64,000 nt of DNA, from the NCBI GenBank assembly GCA_014925825.1, contig JACGCK010000078.1:146152-210151 (forward strand). The letters are read 5' to 3'. Source of the stretch: Pholiota molesta. Lineage: Eukaryota > Basidiomycota > Agaricomycetes > Agaricales > Strophariaceae. The position numbers and the translations under genes were made by a program. Position 1 is the stretch's first letter. Every line of letters begins with the position of its first letter. Below, one piece after another: positions 52,238 through 64,000 of this stretch. The notes below the pieces were generated by a model. The model did no database searches and was not told the DNA's origin. It saw only the letters and a program-made list of their open reading frames with translations.

Positions 52238-52331
52238 TGGAGTTGAATCATGGACTCTTTTCGTCGTTGTACAGTTAATTTCGAAGTAAGTAATGGAATT
52301 AAGTTATGGACTCTTTTCGTCGTTATACAGC
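52230..52331. repeat. ~50 bp direct duplication at the end of the oxidoreductase gene
   Basis: TTTCGAAGTAATGG... to GTACAG (about 52229-52271) is repeated immediately as TTTCGAAGTAAGTAATGG... to ATACAG (about 52279-52331). Both units contain GGACTCTTTTCGTCGTT. The first unit includes the stop codon, so the duplication lies across the 3' end of the coding region. Confidence 0.75.
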
Positions 52332-53112
52332 TCTGGGATTATTTGATCTTCGAACTAGTACATTGCAGTCGTCCCCAACTCGTCCCCGCGTTCCCTTTAA
52401 AGTTTAAGAGCGACGGTCACCGCCAGCCTAGTGCCACATCAAATTTTATCCTTTTCTGAGGACGTCATGTGAGTCGCATCAATATTTTCATTCCGAAAGT
52501 ACCCTTTGTCTTCGTCCCAACTTCATCCCACAAAATCTGCTCTCAGAGATGATCGCCACTTGCTTTGTCCGTGTACTCTGAAATTTGAATTATCTAGCTG
52601 TGGTTTTATGACCAATTTTGGATCTTGTTCTTTCCGTCGTTTCGATTTTCGACTTGGAACGTCTGGTGAAATTTTTTTGGAACACTTCATGCTCGGTCCC
52701 CGACACCCTGGATTACTCTCTATCGAGGGACGTGCTCCCATATCTCTTGGTCATGGATCCAATTGTCCAATGACACCAACGTAGTCAGAGTTATTTGTTT
52801 TACCCATGCCTGCATTGTACGTGCTTCCAGCTGGGTTTGTTCATGTTCACTTGGCATATGCTCAATTCTATGGTTCCACAAGTCGATCACACCGCAGACC
52901 AACGGCCTTGTCTATATTGTTCCATTTTCGATATGAATGTAAACCCCAAGAACAAAGCAGATGAACACATTGGCGGCACCCTATCGACTCCTGGCAGTCT
53001 GCTCTCTTCCGCCACCTGTGGATGACTGGTGCTATCAATTCGTCCTCTCTCTGCAACTAGGAGACTTATCGTAACTTACTGGCGACAATCGAGCTGTAGC
53101 GCCAATACTCAA
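52332..53112. other. Intergenic; no convincing gene
   Basis: Short open frames on both strands (for example a plus frame near 52800-53025 with FDMNVNPKNKADEH). They lack linked exons or a recognised domain. Confidence 0.35.
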
Positions 53113-54289
53113 ATGGCGAACAAGTCAGAGGAAGGGCCGATATGTGGACCGGTGACTAATACCCCTATACGAAAACCTGCTTATGGGCCTCTTTTCTTTT
53201 TGCGCACTGGGATGCTACTCTTTGCATGGTGTTGCACATCTATAGCTATAGCACTGGGTAAGTCTTACGCACCTAATCGACTTGAAGTCTCTACATGCGA
53301 TGTCGCTCGACCTTCGAAAATTCAAAGCTAATAAAAGTACGTTTTACTGCGTGTATAGAATTTTGGGCAACCAACCGTGCCATCCAGAACCAGAACACTC
53401 TTTTCAACGCGTTTAACTCTCCCGCCGTTGTCTGGGTCAGTGTGCATGGTCGGTATCTTTCTCTCTTTTCACATAAACTAAGTAGGCTGTAACATCATCC
53501 ACTGTTATAGATATATACACGACCTCAACCATCACGGCGATTGGGTTTTGCTTTCTCTGGATTGTCTTCACAATCGGAATCTTTATGAGCCTTCGCTACG
53601 CGCGCAAGCCGTATGAGAGCTTCAACAACATCTCCTTCATAATCAGCGCCCTCTCCATCTGGGTTCTCATTTCCGGCGCCGCTGAGACGTGGTCCTTCGC
53701 GCGTAGCGGCATCAAGCTCTATGTCTCGATAGACAATGTCCGGGTGCCTCAGTCAGACCTGGACGCCGTTCTCAACGCTTCAGGTATCCCTATACGATAC
53801 CAAGACTCCACGATGTGTGCGTTTCGCCTCGCTTTTCGCTTTGTTTATTGTTACATCCTACTGATGATAACGAATACAGGGAAAGTCACCATAGCCTTCG
53901 TCTGGATCGCCTGGGCTGTAGCCGTCATCACTGCATTACTGTTATTTATCGCGGACAGCGAGTCCCAGCGGTTCGTCAAGCCTACCGCCCTCTCGGGCGA
54001 TCCACTTAGCGCTAGCGCCATTGCCCTTGTCAATTTCAACGACAGCGTGAAGCGCGCAAGCCTTGATCGTCCGCATCCGTTGCACAAAGGCGCGGCCGGC
54101 GAAGCGGCCGGCGCGAAGGCCTGCAAGGAGAGCGAGATACAGGAGGTGCCAATTGACTCTAAGTTGAAGCGGTCGGGGATGCTGGGAAGCACACACCGAA
54201 GCGAGCAGAGCGTGTCTTTGCCCAGAGCGGGCTTCGATGCGGCCCGGGGTGAGGCAGGAATGAGTCCGCTGGATCTCGGAAAGAAGTGA
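53113..54289 (+). CDS. Four-helix membrane protein (MARVEL-like) with polar tail
   Basis: Four exons (53113-53257, 53359-53448, 53511-53816, 53880-54289) encode about 316 aa. The helices are clear: FFLRTGMLLFAWCCTSIAIA, STITAIGFCFLWIVFTIGIF, ISFIISALSIWVLISGAAET and VTIAFVWIAWAVAVITALLL. The loop between helices 1 and 2 (TNRAIQNQNTLFNAFNSP) would face one side of the membrane. A ~95-residue hydrophilic C-terminal tail rich in Ser, Lys and Glu looks cytosolic. The topology is that of MARVEL/Sur7-like fungal plasma membrane proteins; sequence identity to a named protein is not evident. The acceptor at 53879 forms MWKVTIAF, which keeps helix 4. Confidence 0.7.
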
Positions 54290-56701
54290 GGGATGGGAAT
54301 GTTTTATTGGTGGTAATGGAAACGAAACCATGAGCTAGTCTTTATTTCACCGCCACTTTTTAAAATGCGGATATCACTTATCGTTATTTATCTTGCGATC
54401 AGATGTTTGAATGCATCTTTCTTTAGAGCCTACGCATTCAGAAATTTCGGAAATTATCAAAACTGCTTATGATACTAAACGCCTCTTATTAAACGTTGGG
54501 CAAAAGTTAGTCGAACTGTATACCATAAGCTCAAGCCCATTCAATTCTATAGTACACAGCCTATGCTCGTATTCTGAATATCTACTTATGTTCACATTTC
54601 GATTTCTGAACTCCGAGCAGCTGCATACCGCCGATCAACAGTTGACGCTCAATATTTCTCATTCTAAAATTGTTGATCAACACATCGTTCCAAATTGGAA
54701 TGCCTAAGAGAAGAAACATGCGATTTGAATTTAATGTCCCTGCGAATCGGCACAAGGAGATTGGTATCAACCATATGACGAACTGATTAGGCGCTCGTCA
54801 TAACTGGGAACAGAACGTGTTGAGCTTTTCAGGCCTCTTCTCATCACGATCTTACTCGAAAGAAGTCATAGTTTGTTCATTCTCCCAAGACAATGTCGGC
54901 ATTTGTACCATTTTTCCAGGCATCTGATATCTTTCGAATCGGTGCGTACGTGGGCGCTTAAGCTATTTCTGTGCCCGCAGTGCAATAAAGCCCGGGGTAC
55001 TTGAAGATCGTGCGCGGGTTGATGCTATTGAATGGCTGATCAGATTTTTCCCGCTCCTTGTGCTGACAATTTGGAAATTGGATCAGGACACGAGGACCAT
55101 TTCGTTGTGCGTGGTGGATGCGAGGCAGAGGGGGCTGTGCCACAGGTGGCTGCATCCAAGTATTCCGACTCAGGCTGTTTCTATCGCCGGACGATTGAGG
55201 GTTCGTTACCATTGTGATCGAGCTCATGTTTGATATATAGGAGGGTGGAAGTATGGGTATGATTCGATAGTTTCATATCCGTGACGAGCTTATTAGCGAC
55301 ATTGAGTGTGAATATCATAGGCATCTTGGACCGGTGATGAGTTTAGTTGATCGGATGCTGGATACAGAATGCCTATGGTGTAATTTCGATCTTGGCATAT
55401 TGAAATTTCCTGCTGCATACGTTGGTACTCGTAAATGATGTCTTCGGTGCAAATGCTCTGATTCTTGATCAGGCATGTGTAGATTGCTATCTTAAATCCT
55501 AAGAAATGGATTCTTGCGAATTGGAAAACAGATACACTTATACTCATGTCAGAGATTACCATCAGAATGTGCACACCATCAATATGGAAGAGTAATTAAA
55601 GGCGTAGATGTGCAAAGTCAGCGTCAGATGCGAAGAGCTACTTGTCATTATTATAACATCCGGAGGCAACGACATCCAGACGACATCTCTACAATATTTG
55701 AATTTGTGAATATACGGTAGATGCGTATGTCGTAAAGTGAGTCGCCTCGCTTAGATTCGAGGAATTTGAATGACTCTTCTTCGGTCCGTCGCATTTTGTA
55801 TTTACTTCTATTGTACACCGTCGATCATAAGTTGAGTCAAGATATCCTTCGCGTGTTGGAAGAATACACGGGATTGATGATGGGACGAAATTCTTGCGCA
55901 ATTAACCATCATCCTCCTGTTTTGAAATACAAAGAGCTAAACACCGTCGGACCTTAGTTCTCGTGCAGATTTTTAATACAATAGAGATATTGATACTAGA
56001 GTTATCGATAATTGTAAGGTCCGAGTACAACGAGGCTCAGTGCAGCAGCGCATCAATTTGGGAAACTTGACTGGGAGTTAAATCCGATGATGAAAGAGGT
56101 GCAGAGAAGGCTGCGAGAGTGCGATGGCTGCTTGGAACTTGCACCGCTTGTAGGCTGCGTGGATCTAATAACGCCTACCCTACCAATGCGGAAGGTAGGA
56201 GGGTACTTTGGCGACATCGCTTGGGCGCGATAAGGTGCCGCGCGTGGACCTTCAAATTATTTACCCCAGAAATCTTTAGAATGAGGTGCAGTCGTGCACG
56301 TTTATCTGTAGATATGTTCTCTTTCCGTCGAATCTGTGGTATCAAAGGGGCTTTTGCTTTTGAACTAGAAAGGGGTTATTGGGGTTATTTCCGGATTAGG
56401 GAATTGCAGGGGTTGGTCACGCCGTTGGGAGACCCCTGCAGTCGTCCTGGCCTCCTTAGAGTCACCTCTCTCCTTCCTACCACCATGACACTGCGCACGT
56501 TATAACCTCGCACCATATAGTATTCGCCACTCTCAACTTTTTACCAACTACATACACACATTCCGATCGGCAGTCTGGGACTAGAGCGGAAGACCTAGCT
56601 TCACACCACGACACGGCTAGCCGGCCACAAGCTCATACTTGCAGCTGCATTAACGTCGGGTGGTTCCTAGCTAGTGACTAGGAATATATAGCGGAGAGGA
56701 T
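54290..56701. other. 2.4 kb gene-poor interval
   Basis: AT-rich. One plus-strand stretch at about 54990-55200 reads like a protein fragment (RARVDAIEWLIRFFPLLVLT), and another at about 56110-56210 (VDLITPTLPMRKVGGYFGDI). Neither has a start, exons or an identifiable family, so they may be gene remnants. The last 200 bases are the presumed ATG13 promoter and leader. Confidence 0.4.
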
Positions 56702-59700
56702 ATGTCCGATGAGATCCAGAAGGCGGACCAAATCGCGTTCCACTTCTACACCAAGTTCTTCTATGCCTTGTACGATGCACGCGCGACGGAGGGCGCTCGC
56801 GCGCAAGCCAAGACGGACAAGTGGGTGAGTGGACCTCCGGAACACAATTGGTCTACATATACTGACTGAACTGTCTGTTTGCTCCATTTCCGACACCACC
56901 CGGCCTCGTCTTACTTTCCCTGAACCCAACACCGACACCTTGAATCAACATCGCATTCCTTTCCTGTCCTTCTGCAACCCATTCGGAATGCAAACCAACC
57001 GACCATTTCGTGGTCAATCCTCCTTCTATCTGTCATCGTTAACCTTTTCATGGCAAACAGTTCAATCTCGAGACACCAGACTGCGACCTCTTTACGAAAG
57101 ATGCACGCGAGCCATACCGCTCCATCTCACTTGCTCCCGCCCCAGGCCCACCTCTACTTGAGATACAAGTTCTTCTGGCCGTGCCTGAACTTGCCAATGA
57201 TCAGGTATTGGTCTACGCCGTCCCCGACACGCCTCGCGTCAAGGTGGAGCCCGCGCGACGCTTCATCCTTCTCGAGGCGTGGAGTCTCGGAATGGACTTC
57301 CACAATAGGCTCGCAAGTGGCGGGCATCTCAGTGCTGAGGGTATTGACGTGGCGCTACCGACGATATACAAACACGGGATTGTGCTGTTCCGCAGTCTCT
57401 TTAGTTTGCTAAGGGTCTTGCCTGCGTGGAAGTTCTACAAGCGCCTAAAGCGGAGGATAGGGGGTGTTAATCGGAATGGAAATCTCTCCATTCAACTTAG
57501 GGTCCGCTCTCAAGGAGAAGAAGCCGACGACGAACGGGATATACTCAAGTTTGGCGTTCCACCAGCACCCTCTCAACGACCTCTACCAACCGAAACGCAC
57601 ACCTTTCCACCAGTCCCACACCTCCTCGGCACTTTCACCCTGCGCACCACGTACCTCACTGCTCCACACTTCTTCCAGTTGGACGAGCGCGAAGCGCTCC
57701 TCTCTTCAGGATTCCTCTCTTTCGACAAGCATTTCTCGTCCGACCGCCAACAAGGCGAAGGTTTCCTTCCAACGCTCGAGCGGCACCGCCAGCGTGAGTC
57801 GATCTCAGGCTCGGGAGCAGTAGCAGCATTCGGAGCGCCTCTGGCGAGGAGTCCGCCAAGGGCTATCGGCAGGGCGATCTCTACCGGGGGTGCGAACGCG
57901 AACAGTGCAAGTGAAAGAGAAAGGGAGAATGTAGTAGAACGCTTCATCATCCCGTCGCGAGTTGCAAGCATCGGTGCTCCTACTCTTGGAATGGGCACAA
58001 GCGCGATAACTGGCTCGAGCGCGTTGATCCCACCGCCGAGACCCTTCCCTATCATTACGACCAATACCAACACGAACATCACAACTACCACTACTACGAC
58101 TTCTGCTACCCCCGCCTCACAGGCACATCCTATACATACGACACCACCCTCGATGCATCAGCGCCTGCGGCGCGAAAGCCTTACATCTTCTACTTCTTCC
58201 TCGACATCCACTCGAGATCACGTCACTCCCAACCCTGCACTCCCTGCGCAAGGGGGCACGAACTCGCTCTCGTCATCCCCAAGCATAGGTGGAGTTCCGA
58301 TCCGCAGACCCGGTATCCACGCCGTACATCCCTTCAAGGGCAACACGCTGTCCAGCGCGGGCGGGTCGTCCCCCAGCCTGTCGATCCGGCAGGGCATCAG
58401 CGGCTCCCCAGGCGGCCTCGGGATGCCCAGCTCGCTCGGGCGGGACGCGGCCGTGGGCGGCGGCGGCGGCGGCGGCCACTCGCGCCAGACGAGCACCAGC
58501 AGCGGGATGCAGCACTCGCCCGTGATTCCAGGGGTGCGGCTGCCCCCGCTGAACACGGGCAACAGCCCCGCGGGCGGCGGCACCGCGTGGCCGTCGCCCC
58601 CCGGCCACGCGACCACGTTCGCACCGTCGAGTCTCGGCGCGCCGGCACGCGCCGGGCTGAGCGGGCTGAGCATGGAGAGAGGCGCAGAGGGGGAGAGCGC
58701 GCGGGATCGGGAGCGCAGAAGGAGTGTGCAGGGCTATGGATACGGGACGGACAGCCGCGACGGCGACGGCAGCTCCGGGCGCCCGCAGCCTGTGCCCGTG
58801 CCGATGCCTCCGCGACGGCGATATGAGAGCAGTTTCGGGCACCGGTACGTGGGCAGCGGGGGCAGTGGAACAGGAAGCATGGGCATTGGAGGGGCGCCAG
58901 GCAGCGGAGAGGGGAGTCGTGGGACGCCGGGGAGTGTGCAGAGCCGAGAGGTGAGGATTTCTCTTATTTTCTTGTTCGATCGTTCTTGGCTTGTGTGTTT
59001 GTTATCTGATGCATTGCATGGTTCCGGTTTGATGTTTTTGATTGGGTTGGGACGACCCTGATATTCACGTTCCGCCAATGTTTCTTATCACCATTTAATT
59101 GACGTCGCGCTTACTCTTTATCACAGGCGTTTGGCGCGCGCACGAGCCCGAATGCAAGCTTGAGTGCACATTCACCCCACTCTTCCTCCGCACACGGCGA
59201 GCATGACCACGAAGAGGATAAGGAAATCAGTACATTCGTGCAGGATATCGACGACAGGAAGCCGCTCAGCGGGCGCGCGAAGGAGCGCGAGAGCTCGCGT
59301 CTGCCGCTTGGTCATGGCAAGCAGGCGACAGATACGACTGTGAAGGGCAAAGCGCGCGCATACGATAGCCCCGAGTCCCCGTCTGCCCATATGCCCTACA
59401 TGACTAGTTCCCGACGGCGGGGCCAACGTCGCCTCTCTCCGCCTCTCCTAGGACTGCCGGGCCGAATGCAACCTCGCCTACCACAGCAGCGGCACAACTG
59501 TCAACATCGCCGCAGCGCGGGCCGATGCTGACAACGGAGTCTGAGATCGACGAACGCCTGCGTAGGATGAACGAGACGTTCCTGCGCAGTTTGGAGGGCA
59601 TCAGCGGCGGCAGCACCAGGCGGAAGAAGGGCGCCACGGACACATCGGGCACAGAGTCCAGTTCAGGTGCTGGCACGGATACTGTGCGTGCTGCAGAGTC

Positions 59701-60055
59701 GACGAACGACGACGCGTCGTCACGTTCAGGCTCAGGCTCTGGCTCTGGCCCAGGATCGCAGGCAGGCCCGATCACCGTCATCCCGCCGCCGTTCGCTCCT
59801 GGCGCGCGTCTGGGCACTGCGTTCCCCTCGCGCGGTGCGCTCGCCGAGCGCGATAATGCCGGTGCTACGTCGCCGTATGGGTACTTTTCGCCTACGGCGG
59901 GGCTGGGGCTGGGTCTCCCAGCGCGGACGCGGTATGCGTCGACCAGCTCGAGTACTCTGGCTACGAGCGAGGCTGGGGCGAGTCAGGGATCGGAGGAAGT
60001 GATTGGGCGGCTGGAATTGGATGGAGATAGGCGGCGGTGGGGTTATGGGAGCTAG
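56702..60055 (+). CDS. ATG13: Autophagy protein Atg13 (with an apparent frameshift)
   Basis: Exons 56702-56824, 57061-58950 and 59127-60055. Residues 1-230 form the HORMA-type domain: the start is MSDEIQKADQIAFHFYTKFF. Then come FNLETPDCDLFTKDAREPYR, EIQVLLAVPELANDQVLVYA, RRFILLEAWSLGMDFHNR, and IYKHGIVLFRSLFSLLRVLP. This is followed by a long Ser/Pro/Gly-rich disordered region, as in all fungal Atg13. Near the end are STFVQDIDDRKPLSGRA and ESEIDERLRRMNETFLRSLE. Atg13 is the regulatory subunit of the Atg1 kinase complex and is phosphorylated by TORC1. The last exon is 929 bases long. Its two halves lie in frames one base apart, with the switch between about 59395 and 59420, and I found no intron that fixes it. 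So there is a sequence error, an unrecognised splice or a real lesion. Confidence 0.93.
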
Positions 60056-62650
60056 CGCAATCGCTCTTTCTTTGATGTTCTGACGCTCTTTGGTTGCTTT
60101 TCCTGTTTCTTTTCTTATTGGATCTTTTGGAGACTTGTGTATACTTTCTTCTATTTCTGTTTGTCATTTTCCTTTTTTCGTTTATTTTCATTTTGTGTTC
60201 CTTTAAAGTGTACAGTGGTATACACATATCATTCGAGCTTTTTGCGTTTACCGTCATTTTATCATCCCCTTTTTTGACCTGTATCTCTACCCTATGTATT
60301 ACTCACGAATTCATGCTATGTCACAGATTCTGTCTTTATTCGGAGCATCCACCTTTTATACAGCTTCCTTGCATGTCTCTTTTTTTCTGTCTCATTCCTC
60401 ACTCTTTTTCTCGTGTGCACCCAGAACCCAAGCTTTTTTTTTCTTTTTCCGTTCCTGGTTCACAGGATATCACGCCATTTCATGCACCTATAGCCTCTCT
60501 TTCCGGTCAGCACTTTTAGTTTCCGTTTCCGCGTATTTATCTTCATATCATCGCAACAATCCCCGTACTTCCTATCTATCATTGACACTAACTATGCTGA
60601 CTATACTAGAAATATCCTTCTAATTTAGAGGTCTGGAATCATATAGTGTAAATATTTATCCATTGGACTTGCACTGAGTATTTTTCCGCTCTAACCCGTT
60701 GGCGTCGCGACTCTTGCGCATGTTCGAGGGTGCTTCCAATCGTCCTTGTTCGTCGATATCAGCGCACCTAATTACCTTGGCAGTCGAATTTTTGAATTTG
60801 AATTTGACTCCAGCACGGGCGCCTGGGCAGTCACCACCGCTGTACATAGATCTCATTCGTCTGCGGAGTGAGCGTCATAATCACAAGCGATGTCCTGCTG
60901 CGGCTGTGCCACATACCACTGCGGAGCGACATATCGCGAAAAATCGAACTATCAATTAAATTGCTTTCTGGTAAAACCGCATTGAGGCACTCTTAGACGG
61001 CGACTCGAGACCGGGCGACCTGGGAGGGGCACTGTTAAAAGGAGCCCCATGTTTGCAATCCTTACGCCTTTTCCTATCCAACATGCCGCATAGCATAATG
61101 ATGCTCACTTCAGCATCCACAACCGCCTCGTTGGATTCACCATATAGACCAACACCGCCACAAAATTGCCCGTATGATCCTTGGGAATCATTTGTGGGTT
61201 ACTGACTGCGATCAATCTAGTAGTATTCCTCACTTATACATAACTGCAGCTGCGGGCTCAGTCGTTTTCTCGGTCGAATTCAGCGTATCCTTGCGGGATT
61301 CCTCTCACGACCAATTACAATCAGCAGCTCTTCGACGCCCGGAGACAAATCATGTTGACTCAGCCACATCGGACGCAAGACGGCCCCTTCTATGTGCGAA
61401 AGCATCCCACTTCCCAACATTTTGGTCTGAAGAATGGGCCATGGCCCTCTGGTCCAACGCAGAGAATGACAAAAAGAGAGGTGGCGAGGTTTCTCAGATG
61501 CATAAAAGGGCCTACCTCGAGCGATCTTATCAATGCACAAAGGATTAGGATGCATCGGCATGTACTTCATGGTAGAGGCTAGCATAATCTTCTATCGTCG
61601 CCTGTTCAGAAACAACGCAGCTTCATATGGCTAAATCATTTCATTGAACCCCAATCCAGTTAAGTAGAATAATTTGGCGGGAGCATGGCAGTCTGCAGAT
61701 CGTTCTGCGTTGGAAGGCTTGAATGAAGACTGCCTATTTTTAACAGGGTCATGTCAAAGCGATAAGGATTGGTACTCTAGATCTAGAGAGATTACTTACA
61801 TAGGTCAGGTCGGACTTGGATGCCCGGCGGAATTCAGCGGCTTTTGCTTAGCCATTCAAATGTTTAACCATTGCCAAGTCCTCGATCTTTACCATTGCAA
61901 ACTTGAGGTCTATAAAGCCCTTCGTGCATGTTGTTTCCCGCAATACAATAAATCCTCCGCCTACTGAGATTCATGAGAAGTGATAAGTGAGCCCGGCCTG
62001 GGAAGGGAATGGCACAGCATGTCAGAAAAGAAGAAGCTAAATGAATTTCGTTCCGCTGCTGCAGGATAAATTACGCGATTCTTATTTTTGTCCTGCGAAA
62101 TACAGACCCTCATACGGACCGATGCAGTGCAATTAGTACACACTGCTGGAGACAATGGCTGTTTCTGAAAGAAACAGCCTATTTTGAACAGGTTCCAAGG
62201 CTGTTCCCGAAGTTTTTTTTGGGAACAGCCTATGGAACAAGTTCAAAATACACTGTTTCTGGGCTGTTTTCACGTGGAACAATGATCATTTCCAGCAGTG
62301 ACAATAACCGATCGAGCCAGCGTATCCGAAGAGCACTTCGAGATACTGATAGCCATATTCCGGGAATCGGTGACATAGGAATGATAATAATTATCCGCAT
62401 TAATTTCATCTCTATCTTGAAGCCCAGGTCTGGACAAGAACGAAGCTTGAGCTTGAGTACAACTTGAGTACTTGAGTAAAAACATTTAGAAAACAATGGC
62501 ACTTAGAGCACAATAGTCTAATTTGCCAAGTGCCTATTTTATTTACGCAGCCTAGCCGATTACTATGTGATTAATAGCGTTTCGGCCTCATGAATTTGTA
62601 CCAACTTGACCTCGTAATTGTTGGAAAGACGATAAGATAAGATTTGCGAA
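60056..62650. other. 2.6 kb gene-poor interval
   Basis: The first 600 bases are T- and C-rich with long T runs, fitting the 3' region of ATG13. After that only short open frames occur, apart from the palindrome at 62180-62250. Confidence 0.4.
62180..62250. repeat. Interrupted palindrome with ~30-base arms
   Basis: TATTTTGAAC-AG-GTTCCAAG-GCTGTTCCC is followed, after an 11-base T-rich loop, by GGGAACAGCC-TA-TGGAAC-AA-GTTCAAAATA. The arms pair almost perfectly. A second small hairpin (GGCTGTTTCTGAAAGAAACAGCC) lies directly upstream at 62157-62179. Confidence 0.85.
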
Positions 62651-62795
62651 ATGAGTATCACGAGGTGGCTGTGGAAGGGTGTTGCCTGCAGCCTTGACTC
62701 TCAGCAGCCTGCAGCGGCGCCCAACTGGCATCGCCTTTTGTTCGCGCTGCCCACAGGGGCCGCCTCGAATTTTCTCCCATTTACCTCCTTCACGA

Positions 62796-64000
62796 TGGAC
62801 CGTAGTCCTAATAGCGAGCTCCTTCGCGAAAGTCTGGCCAAGAACACCCGGCGTCGGAGCCTCAAGACTCTATTCCAGCTGCCACTTGCGACTCGAACAT
62901 CCACCTATGGTTCGCTTACAACGACGACGGCGGTCGGCTCCATTCCAGCAGACATAGTGCGGGATATCGTGGACTTGCTTCCGCCCTCAGATATTCTAAG
63001 CCTCAGTCTTGCAGTGCGTATTTATTTCATCCTTGATGCGCTTTGTTCACGCTGTGTTGTTTAGTCAAAACACTTGCGGGCTCTGCTCATGTCGGCGCTC
63101 TATGAAACGGTTACTTTAAAGTCAAGCAAGAACTGCAAAGTCACCCTGGAAATGCTTTCCAAGCGGAAAGACATCTGTGGATACATCCGAAAGCTCGCTG
63201 TGCGGCCCAACTACTACCTCGCATGGCCAAGGCCGACGAACATCTGAGCGAGGAATGGTCGTGAAGATGATTGAGTCCATCTCCATGAACCTGACTGTGA
63301 TGCACACGTTTGACTGGACGGCTGGAGCTGCTGAGGACTCGTTGTGGGTGAGCCTCCGATCGAAGTGCGTCTTCCATCATCCTTGTTGCGCACGATGACC
63401 GATGATCCCGGGCAGTTGTCCTGATCTCAGAGCGTCTTACCAACGTCGGAACGCGCGCTCTCGACCCAATGAGTTCCTTATTCGATTTTTCCGACCTCAC
63501 TAGTTTCTCGCTAATCGTTCGCCATGGCCTCGCGGTTCCGGTGTGTTGTTATCTCTTTCGTCATTTACTTACCACAGCTACTGAACAAGTTGCGATAGAA
63601 CTCTTCCTGTCCTTGAAGAGATCCCTCCGCGATTTTGGGACATGCTCATAGACCGCTGTCCGGACTTGCAGGAGCTTGCGATATGCAGCTTCTCGTCGTC
63701 GGCGCGTGTGTTGATTTTGAACGAATAACGGAGGGCGACTGGCCCGCTGCACACCCTCACGCTTGGCTCTTTGGCTATCAAGCCGATTTCTCTTTAGGCC
63801 CCCCGTCCCTCTCCACTGACCAGTCTCTGGTCGCTTCCTTGATAAACACACAGAACTCAAATATGTCCGCTTCCTATGGAACTTCAAACGTTGGATGTCG
63901 CCCGATACGATCCCAATGCACCTTTCGAGGTCGGCGCTGCCTGTTCTGGATACATTCATCGGTGTATATCAACAACTTGCAGAGCTTCCACATCCTGACG
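62796..64000 (+). pseudogene. F-box protein gene, frameshifted and cut by the window end
   Basis: The first exon starts MDRSPNSELLRESLAKNTRR and contains an F-box at SIPADIVRDIVDLLPPSDIL, ending at a GT donor at ~63014. The next exon (from ~63065) begins SKHLRALLMSALYETVTLKS and continues SKRKDICGYIRKLAVRPNYY. At about 63232 a one-base change ends the frame, and the protein goes on in other frames as ADEHLSEEW and KMIESISMNLTVMHTFDW. Later blocks are NVGTRALDPMSSLFDFSDLT, then DFERITEG and WNFKRWMSPDTIPMHLSRSA. This is a basidiomycete F-box/LRR-like family protein for SCF ubiquitin ligases. Several shifts make it a pseudogene as written, unless the assembly has indels. Confidence 0.65.

Noticed and set aside
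52506..53025. Plus-strand open frames between the oxidoreductase and the membrane protein
   Set aside because: They do not join across plausible introns and show no hydrophobic or conserved pattern.
58218..58842. Minus-strand open frames inside ATG13
   Set aside because: They lie opposite the Ser/Gly/Pro-rich disordered region of a clear ATG13 frame and reflect its composition.

Overview
This looks like nuclear DNA from a filamentous basidiomycete, most likely an Agaricomycete. Protein genes are cut by many short GT-AG introns, mostly 45-90 bases long. There is a mushroom-type cytosolic tyrosinase, a fungal P450, a DUF6534-type seven-helix membrane protein, and a decayed non-LTR retroelement of a kind common in mushrooms and polypores. 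I see no bacterial operons, CRISPR arrays, rRNA or tRNA genes. All names come from reading motifs by eye; no database was searched.

Layout. 0-8 kb: a partial membrane-protein tail, a broken cysteine-dioxygenase-like gene, and a large proline/glutamine-rich F-box gene (1233-7076, minus) whose 1.1 kb intron holds a tandem duplication. 8-14.7 kb: a LINE remnant, then the intact mitochondrial dihydrolipoyl dehydrogenase gene between two inverted ~450 bp repeats, then a small basic chromatin-type protein. 16-19.5 kb: an unusual asparagine-rich protein (16227-17507), then a truncated duplicate of part of a second such gene, and a GC-rich insert between direct repeats. 20-30 kb: a pseudogene graveyard (DUF6534 protein, MFS transporter, alpha/beta hydrolase, Gfo/Idh/MocA oxidoreductase) with a 0.76 kb foldback repeat. 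30-36 kb: two TA-flanked MITE-like elements around an isoprenylcysteine methyltransferase gene, a divergent intact P450 gene and a possible micro-gene. 36-39 kb: an ADA3 fragment and the intact second asparagine-rich gene. 40-45.8 kb: tyrosinase, a third TIR element and a short-chain dehydrogenase. 46-54 kb: four small multi-pass membrane proteins and a second oxidoreductase. 56-60 kb: ATG13. 62.8 kb to the end: a frameshifted F-box gene that runs off the window.

How the genes fit together. The housekeeping genes (dihydrolipoyl dehydrogenase, ATG13, the F-box protein) sit toward the ends, with fast-evolving accessory genes between them. The P450, methyltransferase, tyrosinase and two SDR-type genes are oxidative or modifying enzymes, but I see no synthase that would make this a metabolic cluster. 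The most original signal is the pair of minus-strand genes at 16.2 and 37.1 kb. They share a recurrent INxNN[V/I] core, a PPxY motif and multi-exon structure. One also carries a cationic amphipathic helix, and the 3' part of the other has been duplicated 18.7 kb away and broken.
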